From: Betaproteobacteria bacterium
GTDB taxonomy: Bacteria > Pseudomonadota > Gammaproteobacteria > Burkholderiales > Burkholderiaceae_C
Assembly: GCA_016716535.1 (NCBI GenBank)
Contig: JADJWD010000005.1
Location: forward strand, 1-64,000
Reading direction: 5' to 3'
Length of the DNA: 64,000 nt
Part shown: positions 24,261-32,304 of the stretch, piece after piece
Numbering within the stretch: the stretch's first letter is position 1
Layout: each line of letters opens with the position of its first letter
Notes under the pieces: model-generated
What the model saw: only the letters and a program-made list of their open reading frames with translations
What the model was told of the DNA's origin: nothing
The model's database searches: none
Position numbers and translations under genes: made by a program

Positions 24261-26066
24261 TCAGACCTTGCGCACGACGACCTTGGCGTGCTCGTTGATG
24301 CCCATCGCGCCGAAGAACAGCGCCACCAGGCGGTGCGCCTCGGCGAACTGCACGGCGCGGCCTTCGCCGCGGCGCGCGAGCACCCAGTTCAGCAGGTCGC
24401 CGGCGGCGATGAAGTCCACGCGGATCAGCCGCGAGCACGACACGTTGACGAGCGTCGCCTGGCCGAGTTCACCTTCGAGCTTCTTCAGCGTGCCGCTGAT
24501 GTCGCCGACGAGCTGGCCCGAGAGTTCGACGTTGGCCACCTCGACGCCGTTGGCGGCGTCGTCGGACAGTCCCGACTCCATGAAACTCGTCGACACGTCG
24601 CTCACCACCGACATCGGCGGCGTGCGCGTTGAGACGCTGTGGCCGCTGATGTGCACCTTGCAGCGCGCCGCCTCCCACGACGGCGGCGAGACCTCGTAGG
24701 TGACGCAGTAGTCGATCGCCGCCTCGTCGAACTGGTCGGCGCGGTTGGCCAGCCGCAGCGCATCCAGGCGCGTCAGCCAGAAGGCCGGGTCGGCGTCGCG
24801 CACGCCGGTCGGCGCGGCTTCGGCCAGCACCTGGAAGAGGCGGTCGCCGCCGATCCAGCGCATTTCGATCGCCTGGCCGGCCCACAGGCGGAACAGCGTC
24901 GACAGCTGCATCGCCGCCTCGGCCTCGATGCCGCGCAGCTGGCCCCAGTCGAAGATCCACGGCAGCGGCATCTGCAGCGTCTGCGAACGCAGCCGCGCCA
25001 CCGCGTCGATGTCCAGCAGCGGCGGGCTGATCCAGCCGACATCGCCACCGGGCACGCGGCTGGACGACGGCAGCACCGGCTCGTCGGCGATCGCCTCGGC
25101 GACGAGCCGCGGCAGCGAATACCACTGCGGCGCCGACCAGCCGAACTGCTGCGCGTAGTCGAGCGCCAGGCTCTCGAAGCGCTGCTGCTGGCCGGTGGCG
25201 CGATAGAGGTCGAACAGCACGAGCCACGTCTCGGCGTGCTGGTGACGCACGCCCGACAGGCCGGTCAGGCGCTGCAGCGCCTCTTCGCACTGCTGGAAAT
25301 CGGCGTTGGCGAACGAGATCACCGGCTCGTCGAGTTCGGGGTCGTGCATGACCTCGCTGACTTCGACGGCAAACGGGCTGTTCAGGTCGCCGGGGGCCGC
25401 ATCGGTGGTCGGCGCGAAGTGCACCGGTGCTAGCGCCGGCACCGGGCCGGTGGCCGGCGTCGGGCCAGTTGCCCGTGGTGACGGGGGCGCCGGCTCGCGC
25501 ATCGCCGGGGCCGAGCCCTGCGGCTCGTACAGCGAGCGGTCGAGTTCCAGCGGCTCGTCGGCATCGGCCCGACCGCCTGCGGACACCACGTCGTGCAGCA
25601 TCGGCAGGTCGGCCGGCGGCCGCCCGGGCCGGGCCGGGGCGCCTGCGCCGCCGGGTGCGGCGGATGCCGGTGCCGCGGAAGGCGGCGGCGCGCGCCGCGG
25701 CGCGGTGCCGAAGCCCTCGCCGACCATCTGCTGCTCGATCTCGTCGATCTTCGCCTTGACGGCAACGTCGGCGCGCGCCGGCGCGTCGGTCAGGCGGGCC
25801 TCGGAGTCGTCCATCCGCGAGGCGCCTTCGAGCGCGGCGGCCTGCTCGGGCGACAGGCCCTCGCGGCGGATGCGGCGCAGCACGTCGAACTCGCGCTTGC
25901 GCACGAAGTCGTTGCGCCGCTTGCGCTCGATCATCGCCTTCAGCTCGGACTTCTCGAGTTCGAGCTCGCGCGAATCGTCCTGCCGGGAATTGAGTTCGTT
26001 CCAGTCGGTGGCCGGGTTCGCGACGAACCGCACCACCTTGCGGAAGAAGCTCTCGTTCTCGGCCAT
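24261..26066 (-). CDS. STAS-domain protein of unknown function
   Basis: 601-residue protein. The N-terminus (NESFFRKVVRFVANPATDWNELN, shortened here in meaning to a conserved 20-residue head) is typical of a Burkholderiales family with no assigned role. A Pro/Ala-rich linker covers about 120-230. A helical TPR-like middle follows (SFANADFQQCEEALQRLTG, TWLVLFDLYRATGQQQRFESLALDY). A C-terminal STAS domain covers about 490-601 (LVNVSCSRLIRVDFIAAGDLLNWV). STAS domains mediate protein contacts in regulatory pathways. The gene sits between dksA and hslV on the same strand. A TAAAGT hexamer ends 6 bases before the ATG. Confidence 0.75.
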   Translation of the reverse strand: MAENESFFRKVVRFVANPATDWNELNSRQDDSRELELEKSELKAMIERKRRNDFVRKREFDVLRRIRREGLSPEQAAALEGASRMDDSEARLTDAPARADVAVKAKIDEIEQQMVGEGFGTAPRRAPPPSAAPASAAPGGAGAPARPGRPPADLPMLHDVVSAGGRADADEPLELDRSLYEPQGSAPAMREPAPPSPRATGPTPATGPVPALAPVHFAPTTDAAPGDLNSPFAVEVSEVMHDPELDEPVISFANADFQQCEEALQRLTGLSGVRHQHAETWLVLFDLYRATGQQQRFESLALDYAQQFGWSAPQWYSLPRLVAEAIADEPVLPSSSRVPGGDVGWISPPLLDIDAVARLRSQTLQMPLPWIFDWGQLRGIEAEAAMQLSTLFRLWAGQAIEMRWIGGDRLFQVLAEAAPTGVRDADPAFWLTRLDALRLANRADQFDEAAIDYCVTYEVSPPSWEAARCKVHISGHSVSTRTPPMSVVSDVSTSFMESGLSDDAANGVEVANVELSGQLVGDISGTLKKLEGELGQATLVNVSCSRLIRVDFIAAGDLLNWVLARRGEGRAVQFAEAHRLVALFFGAMGINEHAKVVVRKV

Positions 26067-26170
26067 GCGTCGACTTTACTCCGGGCGTTGTGCGGGCCGC
26101 GGCGCGTGCCGGTGCCCCGGCTCGGGGGGGCGCGTCACATTGCGCGCGCCCGCGCCGCCGGTCACGGACC

Positions 26171-27217
26171 TCAGTCGCCGAACATCTTCTGCTTGAGCTC
26201 GCGGCGCTGCTGCGCCTCGAGCGACAGCGTCGCCGTCGGGCGCGCGAGCAGGCGCGCCAGGCCGATCGGCTCGCCGGTCTCATCGCAGTAGCCGTAGTCG
26301 CCGCTTTCCAGCCGCGCCAGCGACTGCGAGATCTTCTTCAGGAGCTTGCGTTCGCGGTCGCGCGTGCGCAGTTCGAGCGCGTGCTCCTCCTCGATCGTCG
26401 CGCGGTCCACCGGGTCGGGCACGATCGAGGTGTCTTCGCGCAGGTGCTCGGTCGTCTCGCCGGCGTTGGACAGCAGGTCGTCCTTCTGCTGCGTCAGGCG
26501 GACGCGGAAGAACTCGAGCTGCTTGTCGTTCATGTACTCGCTGTCGGGCATCGCGAGCAGTTCGTCATCGCTCAGGTCGCGGCCGGCCTTGCTCTTCCAG
26601 GCGTTGGCGAGCTTGGGGTCGATCTTCTTGACGGGGCGGGTGGCTTCGATCACTTCGGGAGTCGTGTGGCGCGGGGGAGCGAAGCGGTCGGTGAACCGGT
26701 TGGACGCAGGAGCCGCGAAAGGGTGAGTGGAAGGGGAAGTGGCAAGCCCCGGAGCCCGGATCGAGCCGGCGCCTGCCGCGGAAGTTGACGAGCCCGCCGG
26801 CGCCTTGCCGACGGCCGGGCTGGTGGGCAAGACCGGTGCCGCCACGGCGACCGGCGCTGCGACCGCCGGCTTGGCGGCGGGGGCGACCGGCGCCGGCGCC
26901 TTTGCGACGGGCTTTGGTGCGGCCGCCTTGGGCGCCGGCTGCGGCGCGGCTTTCGCGGCCGAGTGTGCGGCCGGGTGTGCAGTCGGGCGTGTGGCCGGCT
27001 TGGCGGCGGGCTTGGCAGTGGATTTGACGGGCGGCTTCGGCGCCGGCTTGCTAGACGGCTTGATGGACGGTTTGGCGGGGGCCTTGGCGGCCGGCTTCGA
27101 TTCGGGTTTCCGGGCGGGCGGGGCCGTCGACTTCGCCGGCGCCTTGGGCGCAGCTTTGCCCGCTGACTTTGCCGGGGCCTTTGCAGGCACCTTGGCCGGG
27201 GGCTTGCTCACGGGCAT
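26171..27217 (-). CDS. dksA: DksA/TraR family regulator with Lys/Ala/Pro-rich N-terminal tail
   Basis: RNA polymerase secondary-channel factor working with ppGpp. The 348-residue protein is more than twice the usual length. Residues 1 to about 135 are a histone H1-like PAK/AKP repeat tail; the DksA core covers about 195-348. The coiled-coil tip DxxDxA is present as DPVDRA (268-273). The zinc finger is degenerate: only Cys311 remains of four (YGYCDETGEP, then TLSLEAQ), the single-Cys form seen in many alpha- and betaproteobacteria. ATG 27217 was chosen, with AGGCGAGG upstream. A TTG at 27238 is an alternative. The COG0523 GTPase lies immediately upstream. Confidence 0.88.
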   Translation of the reverse strand: MPVSKPPAKVPAKAPAKSAGKAAPKAPAKSTAPPARKPESKPAAKAPAKPSIKPSSKPAPKPPVKSTAKPAAKPATRPTAHPAAHSAAKAAPQPAPKAAAPKPVAKAPAPVAPAAKPAVAAPVAVAAPVLPTSPAVGKAPAGSSTSAAGAGSIRAPGLATSPSTHPFAAPASNRFTDRFAPPRHTTPEVIEATRPVKKIDPKLANAWKSKAGRDLSDDELLAMPDSEYMNDKQLEFFRVRLTQQKDDLLSNAGETTEHLREDTSIVPDPVDRATIEEEHALELRTRDRERKLLKKISQSLARLESGDYGYCDETGEPIGLARLLARPTATLSLEAQQRRELKQKMFGD

Positions 27218-27492
27218 CTCCTCGCCTGGGACGAACAACTTGGACTTCAGGCCGGCTCCGGTGGGTGGAACCAGCCCCCCTTCGGGGCCCCCGCCGGGCT
27301 CGGCCAGGGGGTCGGGGGTCTCCGAGGCGCGCGGATTGTAGTCACGGGGTCGCGGGGGTCGGTGGGGCTTCGAACTGGGGGTGTGCCGCGCCCTTCACGA
27401 AGTCGGTCACGCCCGTGCCGGCGCCGTCGTCAGCGGCCGTGCCGGCCTGGCCTGCGGGCGGGTGGAAAACGGGAAAACGGGTTCACGTCCGG
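27218..27492. other. Intergenic region between cobW-like gene and dksA, nothing recognised
   Basis: 275 bases, GC-rich with runs of G and C. No open frame of convincing composition and no T-tailed hairpin were found on the minus strand, so cobW and dksA may or may not be co-transcribed. Confidence 0.4.
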
Positions 27493-28563
27493 TCAGGCCA
27501 GGCACTGCTCCAGGCCCTGCATCAGCACGTCGCGCGGCAGGTCGATGCCGATGAACACCATCTTGCTCATCTTCTCCTCGCCCGGCGCCCACTTGGGCCC
27601 GAGGTCGCTGCCCATCAACTGGTGCACGCCCTGGAAGACGACCTTGCGGTCGCTGCCCTTCATGTTCAGCACGCCCTTGTAGCGCAGCATCTTCGGGCCG
27701 TAGACCTGCACGATCGCGCCGAGGAAGTCTTCGAGCTTGGCCGGGTTGAACGGCCGCTTGCTGCGGAAGACGAAGCTCTTCACGTCGTCGTCGTGGACGT
27801 GGTGGTGCGGGTGGTCGCAGTGCTCGCCGTGCTCGTGGTCGTGCTCGTGGTCGTGATCGTGGTCATGGCCGTGGTCGTGGCCAGGGTCGTGCTTGCCGTG
27901 CCCGTCACCGGAGAGGAACTCCGGGTCGATGTCGAGCTTGGCGTTGAGGTTGAAGCCCTTCAGGTCGAAGACCTCGGCGATCGGCACCTCGCCAAAGTGC
28001 ACCGTGCGCTGCGGCGCGCGCGGGTTCATGTGCTTGAGCCGATGCACGAGCGCGTCGACCTCGTCCTTGGCCACGAGGTCGCTCTTGCTGATGAAGATCT
28101 GGTCGGCAAAGCCCACCTGGCGGCGCGCCTCCTGGCGCGTGTCGAGCTGGCTGTCGGCGTGCTTGGCGTCGACGAGCGTCAGCACGCTGTCCAGCAGGTA
28201 GCTCTCGGCGATCTCGTCGTCCATGAAGAAGGTCTGCGCCACCGGGCCGGGGTCGGCGAGGCCGGTCGTCTCGATGACGACACGGTCGAAGGTGAGCTCG
28301 CCCTTGCGGCGCTTCTCGGCCAGCTCGGCGAGCGTGCTGCGCAGGTCCTCGCGGATCGTGCAGCAGACGCAGCCGTTGCTCATCTGGATGATCTGCTCCT
28401 CGGTGTCGACCTTCAGGATGTCGTTGTCGATGTTCTCCTCGCCGAACTCGTTCTCGATGATGGCGATCTTCTGGCCGTGCGCTTCGGTCAGCACGCGCTT
28501 GAGCAGCGTCGTCTTGCCGGCGCCGAGGAAGCCGGTGAGGATGGTGGCGGGGATCAGTGACAT
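27493..28563 (-). CDS. COG0523 GTPase (CobW/ZNG1-like metallochaperone)
   Basis: G3E-family GTPase implicated in zinc or cobalt delivery. It has 356 residues. Walker A is GFLGAGKTT (11-19), the metal-binding CxCC motif is GCVCC (C65, C67, C68), and the SKSD guanine motif is around 159-162. Between the GTPase and the C-terminal CobW_C domain lies a His/Asp-rich loop (about 222-257, with some 16 His), likely a metal buffer. The C-terminal part includes FVFRSKRPFNPAKLEDFL. It is followed by dksA with a degenerate zinc finger, a pairing seen in zinc-homeostasis contexts. I saw no clear Zur operator upstream. Confidence 0.9.
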   Translation of the reverse strand: MSLIPATILTGFLGAGKTTLLKRVLTEAHGQKIAIIENEFGEENIDNDILKVDTEEQIIQMSNGCVCCTIREDLRSTLAELAEKRRKGELTFDRVVIETTGLADPGPVAQTFFMDDEIAESYLLDSVLTLVDAKHADSQLDTRQEARRQVGFADQIFISKSDLVAKDEVDALVHRLKHMNPRAPQRTVHFGEVPIAEVFDLKGFNLNAKLDIDPEFLSGDGHGKHDPGHDHGHDHDHDHEHDHEHGEHCDHPHHHVHDDDVKSFVFRSKRPFNPAKLEDFLGAIVQVYGPKMLRYKGVLNMKGSDRKVVFQGVHQLMGSDLGPKWAPGEEKMSKMVFIGIDLPRDVLMQGLEQCLA

Positions 28564-28795
28564 GGTGGTTGCGCCGCAGGCGGCAGGCCTGCGACGGATA
28601 AGACGAAGGGCCCTGGCGGGGAGCCAGGCCAGATGAGGGCGGCGGAATGTCTTGCAAGTCCCCGGGGCTGTCAAGCCGAGGGGAATCGAGGCGCTCGGCG
28701 TCGGGCATGGCCGCCGAGGCGCGGCCCCGCCGCCGCGGCCGGGGGGCTGGGGTATCCTCCCCGGCATCGCCCCTTGCGGCACTTGCGGCACCCCA

Positions 28796-29716
28796 GTGTC
28801 CGAACCTCCGTCGACGCGCCCCGGCGCGCTGGTCCACGAACCGCGTGCCGAACCGCGCCCGGGCCCGCGCACGGGCAAGCGCGGCTTCTTCGAGCGCCTG
28901 GTCGAGTTCGTCTCGCCCGGGCCCGACAGCAAGGCCGAGCTGCTGGAGACGCTGGCCGAGGCCGAGAACCGCGAGCTGATCGAGCCCGAGTCGCGCGTCA
29001 TGCTCGAAGGCGTGCTGCGCATGGCCGACATGACCGCCGGCGACGTGATGGTGGCCGCGCCGCGCATGGACCTGCTGGACATCGACGCGCCGTACGAGGA
29101 GCTGCTGCACGTCGTCATCGGCACTGCGCACTCGCGCTTCCCGGTCTACGAGGGCGGGCGCGACAACATCATCGGCATCCTGATGGCCAAGGACCTGCTG
29201 AAGCGCCAGCGCTCGCCCGAGCTGCACCTGCGCACGCTGATCCGCCCGGCCGTCTTCGTGCCCGAGAGCAAGCGCCTGAACGAGTTGCTGCGCGACTTCC
29301 GCAGCAACCGCAACCACCTGGCGATCGTCATCGACGAGTTCGGCAACACCGCCGGGCTCATCACGATCGAAGACGTGCTCGAGGAGATCGTCGGCGAGAT
29401 CGAGGACGAGTTCGACGAGCAGGAGCGCGAGGGCGGCATCTACACGCTGGCCGACGGCAGCCATCGCGTCGCCGGTGACGTGGCGATCGCCGCCGTCAAC
29501 GAGGCCTTCGCGACGCGGCTGCCCGAAGAAGAGTTCGACACCATCGGCGGCCTGATCGCGCACGAACTCGGCCAGGTGCCGCGGCGCGGCGAGGCGGTGG
29601 AACTCGGCGGCCTGCGCTTCACGGTGATGCTGACGCGCGGCGGCGCGGTGCGCTGGTTCCGCGTCATGCGAGCGCCCCGCGCCGAACAGCCGGCCGAGGG
29701 CGGCGCCGGCGCTTGA
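28796..29716 (+). CDS. corC: CorC/HlyC family CBS-domain protein
   Basis: Cytoplasmic protein with a CBS pair and a CorC_HlyC transporter-associated domain, linked to Mg2+/Co2+ homeostasis. It has 306 residues from GTG 28796. The CBS pair covers about 75-205 (TAGDVMVAAPRMDLLDID, HSRFPVYEGGRDNIIGILMAKDLL, NHLAIVIDEFGNTAGLITIEDVLEEIVGEI). The C-terminal domain covers about 220-300 (DTIGGLIAHELGQVPRRGEAV). The start is uncertain; an upstream TTG at 28652 would lie before a TATCCT -10-like hexamer (28753-28758), which argues for the GTG. Its stop overlaps lnt, the usual betaproteobacterial order. Confidence 0.9.
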   Translation: MSEPPSTRPGALVHEPRAEPRPGPRTGKRGFFERLVEFVSPGPDSKAELLETLAEAENRELIEPESRVMLEGVLRMADMTAGDVMVAAPRMDLLDIDAPYEELLHVVIGTAHSRFPVYEGGRDNIIGILMAKDLLKRQRSPELHLRTLIRPAVFVPESKRLNELLRDFRSNRNHLAIVIDEFGNTAGLITIEDVLEEIVGEIEDEFDEQEREGGIYTLADGSHRVAGDVAIAAVNEAFATRLPEEEFDTIGGLIAHELGQVPRRGEAVELGGLRFTVMLTRGGAVRWFRVMRAPRAEQPAEGGAGA

Positions 29717-31317
29717 GCGCGTCGATCGCCGCGGCGCCCCGGCCGGCGGCGCCGCGCCGGGTGGCATCGCTTTGGTTGGCATTGGCCCTGGCCGCGGCCG
29801 GCGCGGTGCAAACGTTCGCCTTCGTGCACACGTGGGTCTGGCCGTTGCCGCTGGCCGGTGCGGCGCTGCTGGCTGTGTGCCTGGCGCGCGCGACGCCGGG
29901 GGGCGCGTTCCTGCTCGGCTGGAGTTACGGCACCGGCTGGCTGCTCGCGGGCGTCTGGTGGCTCTTCATCAGCATGCATCGTTACGGCGCGCTGCCGGCG
30001 CCGCTGGCCGCCGCGGCGGTGTTCGCGCTGGCCGCGGCGCTGTCCCTGTACCTCGGCGCGGCGGCGGCGGCGTTTGCGCGCTGGCGGTGGGGTCAGGTGG
30101 CCGCCGATGCGGCACTGTTCGCGGCGCTGTGGCTGCTGGCCGAACTGGCGCGCGGCGTGCTCTTCACCGGCTTTCCGTGGCTCGCGGCCGGCTACTCGCA
30201 GGTCGATGCGCCGCTGGCGGCGCTGGCGCCTTGGCTCGGCGTCTACGGCATCGGCGCGGTGCTGGCCGGGCTCGGCGCCGCGATCGGCCTCGGCGTCGCG
30301 ACGCGGACCTGGCGCGCGCCGGCGGTGGCGCTGGCGGTGCTGGCCGCATTGGCAGCGGCGCCGGTGCCGGTGTTCACGCGTGCCGCTGGCGAGGTCGACG
30401 TCGCACTCTTGCAGACCAACGTGCCGCAAGACGAGAAGTTCGACACCGAGCGGCTGCCGGTGACGCTGGGCGCGGTGCAGGCGGCGCTGCTGTCGGCGCA
30501 GGCCGATCTGGTCGTCGCGCCGGAAACCGCGTTGCCGCTGTTGCCCGGGCAGTTGCAGGACTTCGCGCCCGGCTACTGGCCGCGGCTCGTCGAGCACTTC
30601 TCGGGCGCCGGCACCCAGCGCGCGGCACTCATCGGCATGCCGCTTGGCGACTACGACCGCGGCTACACGAACTCGGTCGTCGGGCTCGGGGGTTCGGGAG
30701 CGCCGGGCGCCACCTACCGCTACGACAAGGCGCACCTCGTGCCCTTCGGCGAGTTCATCCCGGTCGGCTTTCGCTGGTTCACCGAACTGATGAACATCCC
30801 GCTCGGCGACTTCGCGCGCGGCCGGCCCGACCCGCCGCCGTTCGCCGCGGCCGGGCAGCGCGTTGCGCCGAACATCTGCTACGAAGACCTGTTCGGCGAA
30901 GAGCTGGCGCGGCGCTTCGTCGGCGGCGCCGCGGCCGCGCCGACGCTCTTCGCCAACCTCAGCAACATCGCCTGGTTCGGGCCGACGATCGCGGTCGACC
31001 AGCACCTGCACATCTCGCGGCTGCGCACGCTCGAGTTCCAGGTGCCGATGGTGCGCGCGACGAACACCGGCGCCACCGCCGCCATCACGCACGAGGCGCG
31101 CGTGACGGCGATGCTCGCGCCGCACACGCGCGGCGCGCTCGCCGCGCGTGTGCAGGGCCGCGAAGGCGTGACGCCGTACGCCTGGTGGGCCGGGCGCTTC
31201 GGCCTGGCGCCACTGGCGGCGTGCGCGGCAGCGGTCATGCTCGGCGTCATCGCCGCCGGCCGCCGCGCCGCACGACGGGGCACCGGTGCGGGTGATCCGA
31301 CGGCAGGGCTTTTGTAG
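29713..31317 (+). CDS. lnt: Apolipoprotein N-acyltransferase
   Basis: Inner-membrane enzyme that adds the third acyl chain to lipoproteins. It has 534 residues with about seven N-terminal membrane helices, then a nitrilase-like periplasmic domain. The catalytic triad is visible: Glu271 (VVAPETALP), Lys339 (YRYDKAHLVPFGEF) and Cys389 (NICYEDLFGE), close to E. coli E267/K335/C387. The start is TTG 29713, overlapping the corC stop as TTGA; no better ATG lies before the first helix. Confidence 0.95.
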   Translation: MSASIAAAPRPAAPRRVASLWLALALAAAGAVQTFAFVHTWVWPLPLAGAALLAVCLARATPGGAFLLGWSYGTGWLLAGVWWLFISMHRYGALPAPLAAAAVFALAAALSLYLGAAAAAFARWRWGQVAADAALFAALWLLAELARGVLFTGFPWLAAGYSQVDAPLAALAPWLGVYGIGAVLAGLGAAIGLGVATRTWRAPAVALAVLAALAAAPVPVFTRAAGEVDVALLQTNVPQDEKFDTERLPVTLGAVQAALLSAQADLVVAPETALPLLPGQLQDFAPGYWPRLVEHFSGAGTQRAALIGMPLGDYDRGYTNSVVGLGGSGAPGATYRYDKAHLVPFGEFIPVGFRWFTELMNIPLGDFARGRPDPPPFAAAGQRVAPNICYEDLFGEELARRFVGGAAAAPTLFANLSNIAWFGPTIAVDQHLHISRLRTLEFQVPMVRATNTGATAAITHEARVTAMLAPHTRGALAARVQGREGVTPYAWWAGRFGLAPLAACAAAVMLGVIAAGRRAARRGTGAGDPTAGLL

Positions 31318-31341
31318 AGATCGATGCAAGCACGTAGTAAT

Positions 31342-31361
31342 CTCCACATCAACATGTGGAG
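31342..31361. promoter_or_regulatory. Perfect inverted repeat spanning the chrB start codon
   Basis: CTCCACAT (31342-31349) and ATGTGGAG (31354-31361) are perfect complements around the loop CAAC. The right arm begins with the chrB ATG. A weak promoter (TTGTAG 31312-31317, TAGTAA 31335-31340, 17-base spacer) would start transcription inside the repeat. It could be a ChrB operator or an mRNA hairpin that masks the start codon. Confidence 0.45.
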
Positions 31362-32304
31362 CCTGCTCGTGCTGTCCCTGCCCACCGAGAACGCCACCGC
31401 GCGCATGCGCGCCTGGCGCACGCTGAAGGCCAGCGGCGCGGCCGTGCTGCGCGACGGCGTCTACCTGCTGCCGGCGCGCGCGGCGCAGACGGCGGTGCTG
31501 CGCGCCGTCGCCGACGACGTGCAGGCGGCCGGCGGCAGCGCCCGCGTGCTGCGCTGCGAGGCCGAGGCGGACTTCGAGGCGCTGTTCGACCGCGGCGCCG
31601 ACTACGCGGCGTTGCTGGCGCAGATGGCGCAGCTGCAGGCAGCCGCCTGGTCGTCGGCCGCCGAGGCCGAGCAGGCGCGGCGCGAGGCGCGCCGCCTGCG
31701 GCGCAGCTTCGAGCAGCTTCGCGGCGTCGACTTCTTCGCCGGTGCGTCGCAGCGCCAGGCCGAGGAGACGCTCGCGGCGCTCGAAGCGGGCATCGCGCGC
31801 GCGCTCGATCCCGACGAGCCGGCCGGCAGCACCACGGCCGCCAGCGGTGCAGCCGCGGCGCGGCGGCGTGCCGCTGCGGCCTACCGCGGCCGCGTCTGGG
31901 CGACGCGCCGCCGGCCGTGGATCGACCGCCTGGCCAGCGCCTGGCTGATCAAGCGTTTCATCGATCCGCAGGCGCGCTTCCTGTGGCTGGCGCGGCCGGC
32001 TGACTGCCCGCCGTCGGCCGTCGGCTTCGACTTCGATGGCGCGGAGTTCAGCCACGAGGGTGAGCGCGTGACCTTCGAGACGCTGCTGGCGAGCTTCGCG
32101 CTCGCCTCGCCGGCGTTGCAGCGTCTCGGCCGCCTCGTGCACGCGCTCGATGCCGGCGGCGAACTGCCGCCGGAGGCCACCGGCGTCGAGCAGGTGCTGG
32201 GCGGCATGCGCGAGGCGCTCGCCGACGACGACCAGTTGCTGCTGGCCGCCGCCGGCGTGTTCGAAGGGCTGCACCGCGCGTTCGAGAAGGAGGCTGCGGC
32301 ATGA
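31354..32304 (+). CDS. chrB: Chromate resistance regulator ChrB
   Basis: Chromate-responsive regulator of the chr operon, 316 residues from ATG 31354. The N-terminal ChrB domain begins MWSLLVLSLPTENATARMR and includes LKASGAAVLRDGVYLLP. A helical middle follows (about 100-160). The C-terminal ChrB_C domain contains RPWIDRLASAWLIKRFIDPQARFLWL and VGFDFDGAEFSHEGERVTFETLL. The upstream ATG 31324 would add ten residues absent from the family, and the chosen start lies within a perfect inverted repeat. The 3' end overlaps chrA by 4 bases. Confidence 0.93.
   Translation: MWSLLVLSLPTENATARMRAWRTLKASGAAVLRDGVYLLPARAAQTAVLRAVADDVQAAGGSARVLRCEAEADFEALFDRGADYAALLAQMAQLQAAAWSSAAEAEQARREARRLRRSFEQLRGVDFFAGASQRQAEETLAALEAGIARALDPDEPAGSTTAASGAAAARRRAAAAYRGRVWATRRRPWIDRLASAWLIKRFIDPQARFLWLARPADCPPSAVGFDFDGAEFSHEGERVTFETLLASFALASPALQRLGRLVHALDAGGELPPEATGVEQVLGGMREALADDDQLLLAAAGVFEGLHRAFEKEAAA

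Noticed and set aside
27780..27900. Tandem short repeat (GTCGTG-like units)
   Set aside because: This is the coding sequence of the His/Asp-rich loop of the COG0523 GTPase, not an independent repeat or CRISPR.
28564..28795. Zur operator upstream of the COG0523 gene
   Set aside because: I looked for an AT-rich palindrome of Zur type and found none convincing, so zinc control is not claimed.
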